Of a stretch of DNA of 25,000 nt, positions 1 to 8,591 are shown one piece after another. Within the stretch, counting starts at the first letter, position 1, and each line of letters starts with the position of its first letter. The notes beneath the pieces were generated by a model, which saw nothing but the letters and a program-made list of their open reading frames with translations, was not told the origin of the DNA and searched no databases. The stretch is taken from positions 9,261 through 34,260 of the forward strand of contig BQKZ01005983.1 of NCBI GenBank assembly GCA_036244855.1. Direction: 5' to 3'. Origin of the DNA: Temnopleurus reevesii (taxonomy: Eukaryota; Echinodermata; Echinoidea; Temnopleuroida; Temnopleuridae). The translations under genes were made by a program, and so were the position numbers.

Positions 1-1603
1 TGGCATACTTCAATGCCCCGTAGAAAAAAATCAAGCACACGAACCTATGTTTTTATTTGCGGATTCCGATTCCCCATATTCCAAAGTACATCTATGCAAA
101 ATTTGGTGAAATTGACATGGACTTCACCTTAACCGGCGAACGTCCTTAAATGTCTTTTTTGTATGTGTGCAAAGTCTATGGAGATCAATGAGGTTTCCGG
201 TCGCTGATCAAATGAAGTGAATGGAGGGGTGAACTATTTCACGATTTGGTCATAATATTCCATGTTCTTGTAGGTAACTCCTATTTAAGTGTTAGTCAGC
301 CATCAGTTTGTGACACGGGGAATATATAGAGGTGTACATCAAGAGATATTCAAACCATGTCACAGGTATGTAACTGTTTGTATTTCCAAAAAAAATATAT
401 AATGTTATTGCATATTCACGGCTAGGGCGTATAGAACTGATATTCTCTGGAGTATATATAGAACTGATGTTCTCGTCTGCCCACGCTCGGCTAAAAGATA
501 CATTACAAACAATCGCGAAAAGGCGCGATCTGCAGCAAAACTTTGAAAGATGCAATAGAGTACCTTCTGCCAGCCTCAAGTGGACACTGTTTTATTTTAT
601 GGACTCCACATTGATATCTTTTGAAGTCGCCGTCGGTTTAGCATGGACGAATGGCACCATTGGATAATAATGATACGGCGCTGTTTTAGCACCAACCGAT
701 CCCATATCGTCAAAGTCTCGCGTTCGAATTCTCTGAGCACTCTAAAGAGTGCGAAATCATACTTTTTCCGTTCGTTTTTTTAAATCCAAAATGGTGCAAT
801 ATGGCATCTAAAAGGGTGCCCACAGCGTTGCATTTGTTTATATCTTTACAGGTGCAATATTGCACCTTTATTTCTAATTGTGCAACTTTTTGACCTATTG
901 TCGATGTATTGGCGATCCGCAAATAATGGATCTGCTTGACTGTCATTGCGTCATACTTAAACAAAGAGATAAAATATTAACCGTATTTCTTTAAAATCTT
1001 AAAATCTTATTCTTCTCAAACTAACTTAATACCAGACTAATTTATTTTCATTTCATACTAACAAGACATAAATATTCCCGCGAACTCTAATAATTTGAGT
1101 TTTTGATAGCAAATGTGGACATAGAATTGTCCCTCTTCTTTGGCTGATTTATCAAAATGCATTCAAAATTCCAAGGGGAATAGCTTTTCGTCATGATTAC
1201 CTTTATTTGTTTGTGATTCCTTTCATTCAATAACTATTCAGCCCTCCTTAGGGAATGATGACTCCCAAAGCTCCCGAACCCATAATTGACAACCAGTAAA
1301 TTTGAAAATCACATTTTACAGGAGACCAAGTCGATGATGTTGGTATCGTGTTGAACAAACACTAAAATGCCTTATTTCATAAAGTCATAAATCACATTGT
1401 TTGATTGAGGGGAAATCGTATCATTCTATCCCTGTTGATTTTATATCTTTATGTTAAATATGAATTATCCAATAATTTATTTGAATTCTAATACCACATG
1501 ATTTACTTCTGTACTCGTATACATAAAATTAATTCAATTAGCAAAGACAATATTCTTGATGTTATTTTTTATCATCGTTTACACCTGTATGTCATTTTCT
1601 TAG
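1..1603. other. Upstream non-coding / intronic sequence
   Basis: AT-rich sequence before the first recognisable ECI2-like exon. I looked for an acyl-CoA-binding-domain exon, as vertebrate ECI2 has upstream of the isomerase domain, and saw none. The stretch is probably intron or further upstream gene sequence. The short open frames here have no recognisable domain. The only structure I can support is the palindromic repeat at about 737-866, listed separately. Confidence 0.5.
737..866. repeat. Palindrome-bearing dispersed repeat, locus 1
   Basis: Contains the inverted pair GCACTCT / AGAGTGC (737-743 and 746-752) and, about 100 bp on, the perfect 16-bp palindrome GGTGCAATATTGCACC (851-866). Related sequence recurs at 2471-2560, 3886-3923, 4479-4495 and 11332-11346, so this looks like a small dispersed repeat family, possibly MITE-like. 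The element ends are not defined. Confidence 0.5.
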
Positions 1604-1720
1604 ACAGGAAAAGATGGCAACGCCAGCAAATATGTGGAAGGTATCGAGTATACTGTAAGTAATGGAATAGCAACCATCACACTGAACAGACCAAGGAAGA
1701 AAAATGCTATTACTGTAGAG
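1604..1720 (+). CDS. ECI2: ECI2-like exon (first in window)
   Basis: 39 codons, phase 0 at both ends, bounded by ttttcttag and gtaatt. It encodes the linker and the first beta strands of the crotonase fold, with the family motif [13 protein letters not shown]. It begins in the middle of the protein ([13 protein letters not shown]), so at least one coding exon must precede it. Confidence 0.88.
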
Positions 1721-4700
1721 GTAATTTTTAAGAAATATGTATTGCTTTATTGAAATCAATGATCACAAATCACAATATTTTCATATAATTGAAAAGATCA
1801 CAAAACAAGAATCATAACAAAGTACAAAAAATAAAACGGGCAGAATAGAGACCAATTGATAAGAAGTGCAATTGAAGAGTTTGAGCACTTTAAGTTATGG
1901 GTATACTGTGAATGGATTGTTTTGTGGAAGTGCTGTCGATGATTGATGTGTGTTCATATATATATATATGCGTGTGTGTATGTATTTTGTGTGGATGTGT
2001 GTGCGAGTGTGCGTGTGTTCATGTGTATGTTTACATTATTTGATCATACGCATGGGAATGTGCGTGTGTTGGTATATTGGTATGCATGTGGGGGGGGGGG
2101 GGGAGTTGTGAATGATGTACATGTATATGCGTTTTTGCCTATATGTGTACATGTATTTGCGTTCTATAATTTGAGTGGAAAGGCGAGAAACAATGCGTGG
2201 AAAATGGAATATCTGGAAGCACTGAATAAAAGAAAACGACGTTGCCCGATATCTTTCCATCTCAATCACCAGCTCTTCTGTGTTGTGGGCATTTGATAAT
2301 TTTTTTCCCCTCTATTTCTCAATATTTCACTCGTCAGATGCTAGCAGGGCTACCTGATGTTCTGAAAGCTGCAGGAGAGGATGAATCAGTTGTGGTAGCA
2401 GTTATAACAGGCTAGCATAATACGTTTTCTCCGAGGTGACATGTATGGCTAGAGAAATTTACAACCAAACGCACTCTCCCCTTTAAGAGTGCAATAAATG
2501 CATTACTGGGAGAGTTTCTAGGGTTCATTTTACATACAATGGTGCAACATTGCACTCTTTTTTTAAAAGGATACAATGTTGCTCCTCTCTCTGGCATTCG
2601 TTCATCTCAAGAGACGATGGTGTAGCGCAAGTATAAGTAAAACGGGGTCCGCTCGCTATTCATAAGGACCGCTATTCATAATATATCATAAGGGTCGCTA
2701 TTCATAAGGGCCATTGTTCATAAGGATCGCCATTCATAATAACTCATAAGGGTCACTATTCATAATACGGGAAAAGGGTCGCTATTCATAATATCAAATT
2801 AGGGTCGCTATTCATAAGGGTCCCTATTCATAAAACAAAAAGAGGTTCGCTATTCATAAAGGTCATTATTCATAAGGGTTGCTATTCCTAATTGAAGAAG
2901 AGGGTCGTTATTCATAAAAAGACAAAAGGGTCGTTATTCATAAGAATCAATATTCATAAGGGTCACTAATCATAATCAGAGAAGAGGATCGCTATTCATA
3001 ATCAGAAAATGGGGTCGTTATTCATAATAGAAGAAGAGGGTCGCTATTCATAATCAGAAAAAAGGGTCGCTATTCATAATCAGAAAATGGGGTCGCTATT
3101 CATAATAAAAGAAAAGGGTCGCTATTCATAATAAAAGAAGAGGGTCGCTATTCATAATAAAAGAAGAGGGTCGATATTCATAAAAAAAGAAAAAAATAAA
3201 AAATAATGAATAGCGAACCTATTTCCCCATTATGAATAGCGACCCTATTACCTCATTATGAATAGCGACCCTATTTCCCCATTATGAATATCGACCCTTA
3301 TGAACAATGGCCTTTATGAATAGCGACCCTATTTCCTGATTATGAATAGCAACCCTATTTCATGATTATGAATAGCGACCCTATTTCCCGATTATGAATA
3401 GCGAACCTCTTCTGCGATTATGAATATCGACCCTTATGAACAATGGCCTTTATGAATAGCGACCCTATTCTCCCATTATGAATAGAGACCCTCTTCTCCC
3501 ATTATGAAAAGCGACCCCTAATTGTTATTATGGATAGCGAACCTCTTTCTGAATTATGTATAGCGACCCTTATGAGTTATTATAAATAGCGGTCCTTATG
3601 TATAGTGACCCTTACGTGTTGTTATGAATAGCGACCCTCTTTTCCTATTATGAATAGCGATCATTATGAATAATTGTCCTTATGCCTTTATGAATAGTGA
3701 CCCTCTTTTCACTTTATGAATAGCGACCCTTCGGGTATAGGAATTTACATGTTATGAATAGCGGTCCTTATGAGTCATTGATCCTTATGAATAGCAGTCC
3801 TTATGAATAGCGAGCTTACCCCAGTAAAACATGCAGTCAAACCATCATCGTGCTTGATGACAACTACTGGAGTGATTGTACAACCCCACTCTAAAGTGGC
3901 AGTCTCTAGTGCAATTAATGCACACAAAAGATGATGGTCGTCACTCAGCAAGTGATTTTGATTTCCTCTTTTGCACGCTTCTCAGTCAGATTTGCCTTTC
4001 TTGATCGTTCTGCCCACTTTGTGCCATTTGTGACTGCGGCTCTTCAGAGCGAACGAATGTTGCTCAATTATATCTAAACAGAAAAAATATCTTGACAAAA
4101 AAACCGCGGTAGTTGTGTGGAATGAAATGCGCCCCGCAATAAAGAATGGCTTCATTTTAAGCCAGCCAATCCACCAACAGAGCTAAATAATAGCACTTAC
4201 TGACCGATTGGCATTAGGACACCAAGACTTTCTATAGCCTCGAGCACATGTATACTTTGTCTATCGCGTTCATTGGTCAATGACTTGGAGTTGATAGAGT
4301 CTACTTTTGTCCAGAATGTTTTAAATTGTCTTAAAAATAAGCTTCAATTTTAAGTTACATCATAGTATGACAGATAAGATATTGAATTTAATTACAGGCT
4401 TAAATAATCTTGCAAGACAGTGACTGAAAAAAAACGTACAGTTTCTTCAAACCTCTCGATGACATTGCATCGAAAGGGTACAATATTACACCTTTCGTCT
4501 TAACCGCCAACATCACTCCCATAATCATTACCTATTTTTCACCTTGTATTGAATTAGATTGAATTCATTTCCGCATTGAAAAACATTTGCAATTTAAAAA
4601 TGCACTGGATTGACCACAATCAGCTAGCCCATCAAGGGGAGCTGGTCATCCGTTGTGTCGGCGTATATTAAAAACATTTAAAAAACACATTGTTAAAAAC

Positions 4701-6145
4701 CTGCCTCATAATCTCTATATCAGTTAATAGTCTGTGTCTGAAAATCTTAAATGTGTGGTCCCCAAAACGAAATTATCAAAGTCATTAAATCTAATTAGAT
4801 TTATAGGTCTGTATAATGTGATGAATTCGTTATAATTATTTCATAATATTACAAGGTGCCGGAGATTACTACTGTAGTGGCAATGATCTGAGCAATTTTA
4901 TGAGGGCGGACTCAACAGATATAGAGAAGACGACGAAAGAAGCAAGCAAACAATTAGAGTAAGTTTACCCCAAAATTAATTATCAATACGAATTTGCATT
5001 TTGTTTGTCCAACTAATTGTTTGTAATTTTCTAAATCCATGAGAACACTATTTCAATTACCACTTTCATGTTTTCGGGGCAATAATCGTGAAATAGTCCT
5101 AACTCCAGAAATCATAATCACCTTCATTTAGCAGTTATTCGTTTTACTAGACTGTGATGTATGATATGTTTGGCAATAATTAATCACAATGGATGCATAA
5201 TTATGTCAAAAGGGTGATTTAAGTCAGAACGTCTTGCAGATAAAATACAAGTCTAGCTGTCTTTGAAAACAGAATTAAGTTAAATCCATTACATTAATGT
5301 TCTAGTATTAGGGTTCAGGGGGTGTTTCATCAAGATTTGTCGCGGAGACAATTAGTCAGCGCTGACAAATTCCTTGATTGTGATTGGATGAAAAGCCCTA
5401 TCGCTGACAGTTGCTATGGGAACTGTCGGAAAATGACTCTTTGTCGCTGCGACAAATCTTGATGAAACACCCCCGGATCTCCATGCCAAGGGTGCATATA
5501 TCCACTCCACGAAGCCTCCCGTGCCCTAAAATGGCACGACTTGCCACTACAAAATCGTGGCCAAAAGTCGTGCAAGTGTCGATCAGCCTAGTTTTAATAA
5601 TTATCCTGCTACCTCTACCTGCTCGTCATTTCAAAATAAGTTTCTCACGATTATTCTTTACAGAAAGTTTGTGAATGCCTTCGTCGATTTTCCAAAGCCC
5701 TTGATTGCAGCGGTGAATGGGCCAGCCATTGGTATTGCTGTAACTACATTAGGCCTAGTTGATGTCGTCTACGCTTCTGATAAAGTAAAGTAATATTTTA
5801 CACCTCCATAGACCTACTCTATTGAATATTCAGCTGTTATTGATAATGTAGAAATATCGTTATCCTTATAGCAGGCCTGTAAGATTCTATCTGAAAAAAT
5901 ATACACAACGTACAATTGTATAAGGTACCAACATTTTCATTTGACAACCAAAAAGTTCCTGAAGCCTGAAAATATACCAGCGATGCCAATTAACTGTTCC
6001 GCCGATACATGAGATTAATTTTTCATATGAATTCATGGCATTGCAATCGCTTGTTGAAGTCAGATTGGCATCTATATTTAGTAAACATTTTTTTCAAGAC
6101 AGGGTAAAGAGATTATGCTGGATATATGAAAAATTTGACTTACCC

Positions 6146-6204
<59 letters not shown>

Positions 6205-6936
6205 GCAGCAGCAGCAGCAGCAACAAAGCCCCAAGTCTTTCATTTTCAAATGCGATAATGCATGGCGCTTTGCAAATTACTTTTCTCTTTCATCTGGCAC
6301 TGCAGCGTAACCCTGCTTTTATTATAAAAAAAAATATTGATCGGATGCATCTACCATAATGTTCATGTCAAGTGCAGTATATTGTAAATGAATTTTCCAT
6401 TGGAGGAAACTTACTTCCAGAGAGTGGTTCGAACCAACAACCCCTTGATTGACGAAAAATAGTCAGGACTCCTTGACTACGATGATTTCATTAATGATTT
6501 ATTATCTTCTTTTTTTTGCTGCTGCAGGCAACGTTCGTCACCCCTTTCGCAGCTCTTGGTCAGAGTCCAGAAGGATGTTCCTCATACACATTCCCAAAGA
6601 TTATGGGCCCAGCGAAGGTTAGAACATTTTTATGGGGTGTTGGTTAAAAAAAAAATAATAATAGGTAGAACAAAAATGTGTGCCAGCTATTTTCATGCCA
6701 TGGTAAAGTTATCAAAGTCAAAACAAAACCTTTGTATGGTGAACTAAATGAAGATGAGTGATCATACATATACATATATGCATGCCCGCCAGACAAAAAA
6801 AACACCCTAAAATAGTTAAAATGGCTAAAAAAATAAACTATATTTTTTCTCTCTCTCTTTCTGTTCCCCCCCCCCCTCTCTCTTTACCTCTCTCTTCCTC
6901 CCTCTCTCTCCCTCTGTCTCCCCCCCCTTCTGTCTG

Positions 6937-6968
<32 letters not shown>

Positions 6969-8120
6969 CCTCTTTGAGATTTCCAAACATTTAGGAATAT
7001 GTACATGACAGAGAAAGAACAAAAATATGATCCGCATGGGAAAACAATATTTGACAATCACAAATATATTGGCGACGAGAAAAATTTACTCAATGATCAA
7101 ATATGTTTACGATGTATTAGGTTTTGAATCTGAAGGAAAAACAATAGAGTGAAATTCAATTTGTCTTTTCGCAGGCAAATGAGTTCCTATTATTTGGTAA
7201 GAAGATGAAAGCCCAGGAAGTATTTGGTTGCGGGCTGGTAACAGAAGTCATTCCTGATGCTCAGTTCAGAGAAACGGTGGAGAAGAAAGTAAAAGAGAAT
7301 TCCCAACTTCCAAGAAATGTAAGTATGAAAGGGGCCTCATTGTTGTGTAAAAAAATAATATATGTGCAGCGGCAACGTGTATTCAGATGTGTAGTAAATT
7401 TATGACACCGGGCACCCGTTGCAGAAAATATTTTGCCAAAATAGGTCATTCTGCTATTTTACACAGGGAAAATAATTTCCAGGATTTTTTTATTGTAGCA
7501 ATTTGTTTAATTTTTCCCTCTTTAGCAATTGAAGCACTTTAGCGGAAAATAATTATTTTGTGATAAAGAAAGCATAAACAACAACAAAGCCAAATCTGCC
7601 TGGAACAGAGTGACGACGCAAAATAACAACTTTCATGATATTATTTTTTGTCATTAATGTTCAGGGGTACAAAGATGGACCTTACTAATTTTGCCGCCAC
7701 GATTTTTAGATCCATCATCTTGGTTTATCCAAAGCATTTTTAAATCTTTCCTTTATACTAGGATATAAGAATTCTCTGATAAGTAATTGCTATTATTAGA
7801 TCTCTCTATCCCTCTCTCTCTATCTTTCTATATATCTTTCTCTCTTTGTTGCACAATTCATTCTCTTCCAAAAGTATGTCACATTTATCGCATTTCTAAC
7901 TTCAAAAAAAGGAAATATAAAAAGAGAATCAAGCCAACTGCATTCTTGTTTTTCATTTTTAATGTAGGCATTGCGACTCGATAAAAATCTGATTCGGGAT
8001 GTAGAGAAGGATCAACTTCACAAGGTGAACCGTGCTGAGTGCGACCTCCTCATGGAAAGATGGACATCGGAGGAATGCGCTATGGCTATTATGAACTTCT
8101 TCTCCAAGTCAAAGCTTTGA
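1604..8120 (+). CDS. ECI2: Peroxisomal enoyl-CoA delta isomerase 2-like protein (5' partial), 7 exons
   Basis: Exons are 1604-1720, 2338-2410, 4856-4958, 5664-5784, 6528-6617, 7175-7318 and 7968-8120; joined they give 266 residues without a stop. Members of this family shift 3-cis or 3-trans double bonds of enoyl-CoA to 2-trans, so that unsaturated fatty acids can enter beta-oxidation. The translation shows the crotonase signatures in order: [12 protein letters not shown] near residue 27-38, the first oxyanion-hole segment CSGNDL (70-75), [10 protein letters not shown] (115-124), and [10 protein letters not shown] (148-157), whose Glu153 aligns with the family's catalytic glutamate. It ends SKSKL, a canonical PTS1 for peroxisomal import, so the location is peroxisomal, though mitochondrial isoforms exist in relatives. 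Vertebrate ECI2 carries an N-terminal acyl-CoA-binding domain; no such exon is visible and it probably lies before the window. Oddities are a GC splice donor for intron 2, a foldback transposon in the same intron and a decayed extra copy of the last exon downstream. Confidence 0.92.
1935..2165. repeat. TG/TA-rich simple-sequence tract with a G run
   Basis: Degenerate (TG)n with a short (AT)n stretch near 1957-1970 and a run of 14 G at 2090-2103, inside intron 1 of the ECI2-like gene. The open frame reading through it encodes only low-complexity sequence and is not a gene. Confidence 0.8.
2338..2410 (+). CDS. ECI2: ECI2-like exon with GC splice donor
   Basis: Starts after a tcgtcag acceptor in phase 0 and encodes [20 protein letters not shown] followed by AVIT plus one base. 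To join the next exon in frame (T-G-A-G-D-Y-Y) it must end at ACAG (2410). The intron then starts gctagc, so the donor is GC rather than GT. Reading on gives GGC then TAG, so the exon cannot extend further. Confidence 0.85.
2471..2560. repeat. Palindrome-bearing dispersed repeat, locus 2
   Basis: Same layout as the repeat near 737: GCACTCT (2471-2477) paired with AGAGTGC (2486-2492), then GGTGCAACATTGCAC around 2541-2555, an imperfect form of the GGTGCAATATTGCACC palindrome. Confidence 0.5.
2636..3830. mobile_element. Foldback transposon with 8-bp target-site duplication (sea urchin TU-like)
   Basis: The element spans 2644-3822. Its left arm (2644-about 3185) is a tandem array of the unit GGGTCGCTATTCATAA and variants. 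The right arm (about 3207-3822) is the same array inverted, TTATGAATAGCGACCC, and an A-rich centre joins the two. The extreme ends are inverted too: GGGGTCCGCTCGCTATTC on the left, and the complement of the right end reads GGGGTAAGCTCGCTATTC. It is flanked by identical 8-mers AGTAAAAC at 2636-2643 and 3823-3830. No coding sequence is present, so it would be non-autonomous. From family knowledge, sea urchin TU elements are foldback transposons whose long inverted repeats contain short tandem repeats and that make 8-bp duplications; that match is by architecture, not by sequence comparison. It sits in intron 2 of the ECI2-like gene. Confidence 0.88.
3886..3923. repeat. Palindrome-bearing dispersed repeat, locus 3
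   Basis: CCACTctaaAGTGG (3886-3899) followed by GTGCAATTAATGCAC (3909-3923). It has the same two-palindrome order as the loci at 737 and 2471, shortened. Confidence 0.35.
3924..4855. other. Intron 2, 3' part
   Basis: AT-rich intron sequence of the ECI2-like gene. Apart from a short palindrome-like stretch GGGTACAATATTACACC (4479-4495) of the dispersed family, I see no structure. The intron ends at an acceptor ttacaag before 4856. Confidence 0.5.
4856..4958 (+). CDS. ECI2: ECI2-like exon, oxyanion-hole segment
   Basis: Phase 1 in, phase 2 out, with donor gtaagt. It encodes [16 protein letters not shown], the segment whose backbone forms the first half of the CoA-thioester oxyanion hole in crotonase-fold enzymes, then a charged helix [15 protein letters not shown]. 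Confidence 0.9.
5318..5474. mobile_element. 157-bp MITE with 26-bp perfect terminal inverted repeats
   Basis: The left end 5318-5343 begins GGGGGTGTTTCATCAAG, and the right end 5449-5474 is its exact complement over 26 bp; weaker symmetry continues inward. It also holds a 12-bp perfect palindrome GTCAGCGCTGAC. There is no coding capacity. I found no convincing target-site duplication, so the superfamily stays open. It lies in intron 3 of the ECI2-like gene, about 190 bp before the next exon. Confidence 0.8.
5664..5784 (+). CDS. ECI2: ECI2-like exon, NGPAIGI core
   Basis: Phase 2 in, phase 0 out, between tttacag and gtaaag. It encodes [20 protein letters not shown] and [15 protein letters not shown], the conserved core with the second oxyanion-hole glycine. 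A stop follows within the intron, which supports this donor. Confidence 0.92.
6146..6227. repeat. (CAA)n/(CAG)n trinucleotide microsatellite
   Basis: About 27 trinucleotide units, mostly CAA and ending in several CAG, inside intron 4 of the ECI2-like gene. Frames through it read as poly-Q, poly-N or poly-T; none is linked to coding exons. Confidence 0.95.
6528..6617 (+). CDS. ECI2: ECI2-like exon, catalytic glutamate
   Basis: 30 codons, phase 0-0, after gctgcag and before gttaga. It encodes [20 protein letters not shown] and [10 protein letters not shown]. The Glu in QSPEG aligns with the catalytic base that shuttles the proton in delta3,delta2-enoyl-CoA isomerases. Confidence 0.92.
6847..6975. 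repeat. Pyrimidine-rich (CT)n tract
   Basis: Long CT/CCCC-rich stretch in intron 5 of the ECI2-like gene. The long frames on both strands are low-complexity Ser/Pro/Leu or Arg/Glu and are not genes. Confidence 0.9.
7175..7318 (+). CDS. ECI2: ECI2-like exon
   Basis: 48 codons, phase 0-0, between ttcgcag and gtaagt. It encodes [20 protein letters not shown] then a helix ending NSQLPRN. This matches the family's helical segment after the active site (FGKKLTAGEA..GLVTEV in the human enzyme). Confidence 0.92.
7968..8120 (+). CDS. ECI2: ECI2-like terminal exon with PTS1
   Basis: 50 codons plus TGA after aatgtag. It encodes the C-terminal helices ([20 protein letters not shown]) and ends FFSKSKL, a canonical type 1 peroxisomal targeting signal. 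This shows the gene ends here. Confidence 0.93.
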   Translation, partial: ALRLDKNLIRDVEKDQLHKVNRAECDLLMERWTSEECAMAIMNFFSKSKL

Positions 8121-8204
8121 TATCTGTCTCATATTTGCGTTTGTCACTAACTTACATCGAGCGCTATTTGAACAGATTTGATTCTTATTAATCTTGACAT
8201 TATG

Positions 8205-8441
8205 ATTAGGTGGGCATTTTTGTGACTTGCCAATGACCATTCACATAGAAGTCGCGATTCTGGATTCTGGATTCGTATTGAATCGTGTTCAGTCGGGGCT
8301 TCTTAGTGACTGGGGCTTAATCAGGACTTGGTGAAAGAGTCGTAATGAATCGTATTGAATCGGAAATTTTATGTGACTGGGACTTGATTAGGACCCAACT
8401 GGCCAAAGCATCGTGTTGAATCGTGTTGAATCGGGGCTTCT
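8205..8441. repeat. Tandem repeat of about 75 bp, degenerate
   Basis: Units begin near 8272, 8350 and 8419 with CGTATTGAATCG or CGTGTTGAATCG and share GTGACTGGGRCTTRATYAGGA. The third unit runs directly into the decayed copy of the ECI2-like last exon, which suggests the repeat and the exon copy arose together. Confidence 0.55.
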
Positions 8442-8591
8442 TTGCGACTCGCTAAGAATCTGATTCGTGATGTAGAGAAGGATAATCTTCACAAGGTGAA
8501 CCGTGCGGAGTGTGATCTCGGAGGACATCGGAGGACATCGGAGGAATGCGCCATGGCCATTATGAACTGCTCCTCAAAATCAAAGCATTGA
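8442..8591 (+). pseudogene. Decayed copy of the ECI2-like terminal exon
   Basis: Strongly resembles 7971-8120: it reads [20 protein letters not shown], then RAECDL, a changed stretch GGHRR, then [18 protein letters not shown] and TGA. The frame is open, but the upstream acceptor is gone: ggcttc stands where the true exon has aatgtag. About 15 bp of the middle is replaced by a repeated GGACATCGGA. The C-terminus SKL has become SKH, a poor PTS1. It is most likely a tandem partial duplication now within the 3' UTR or just beyond it. Confidence 0.8.

Noticed and set aside
467..667. 66-codon frame beginning MFSSAHARLKDTL as a possible upstream ECI2 exon
   Set aside because: It has no resemblance to the acyl-CoA-binding domain or to the ECI2 N-terminus, and no suitable splice borders in phase with the next exon.
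2644..3822. Regularly spaced repeats resembling a CRISPR array
   Set aside because: The spacers are short, A-rich and repeated themselves, the second half is the first half inverted, and the setting is an intron of an animal gene. It is a foldback element.
6035..6359. Poly-Gln / poly-Asn open frames
   Set aside because: They only read through the (CAA)n microsatellite in an intron; there are no splice links to the flanking exons and no domain.
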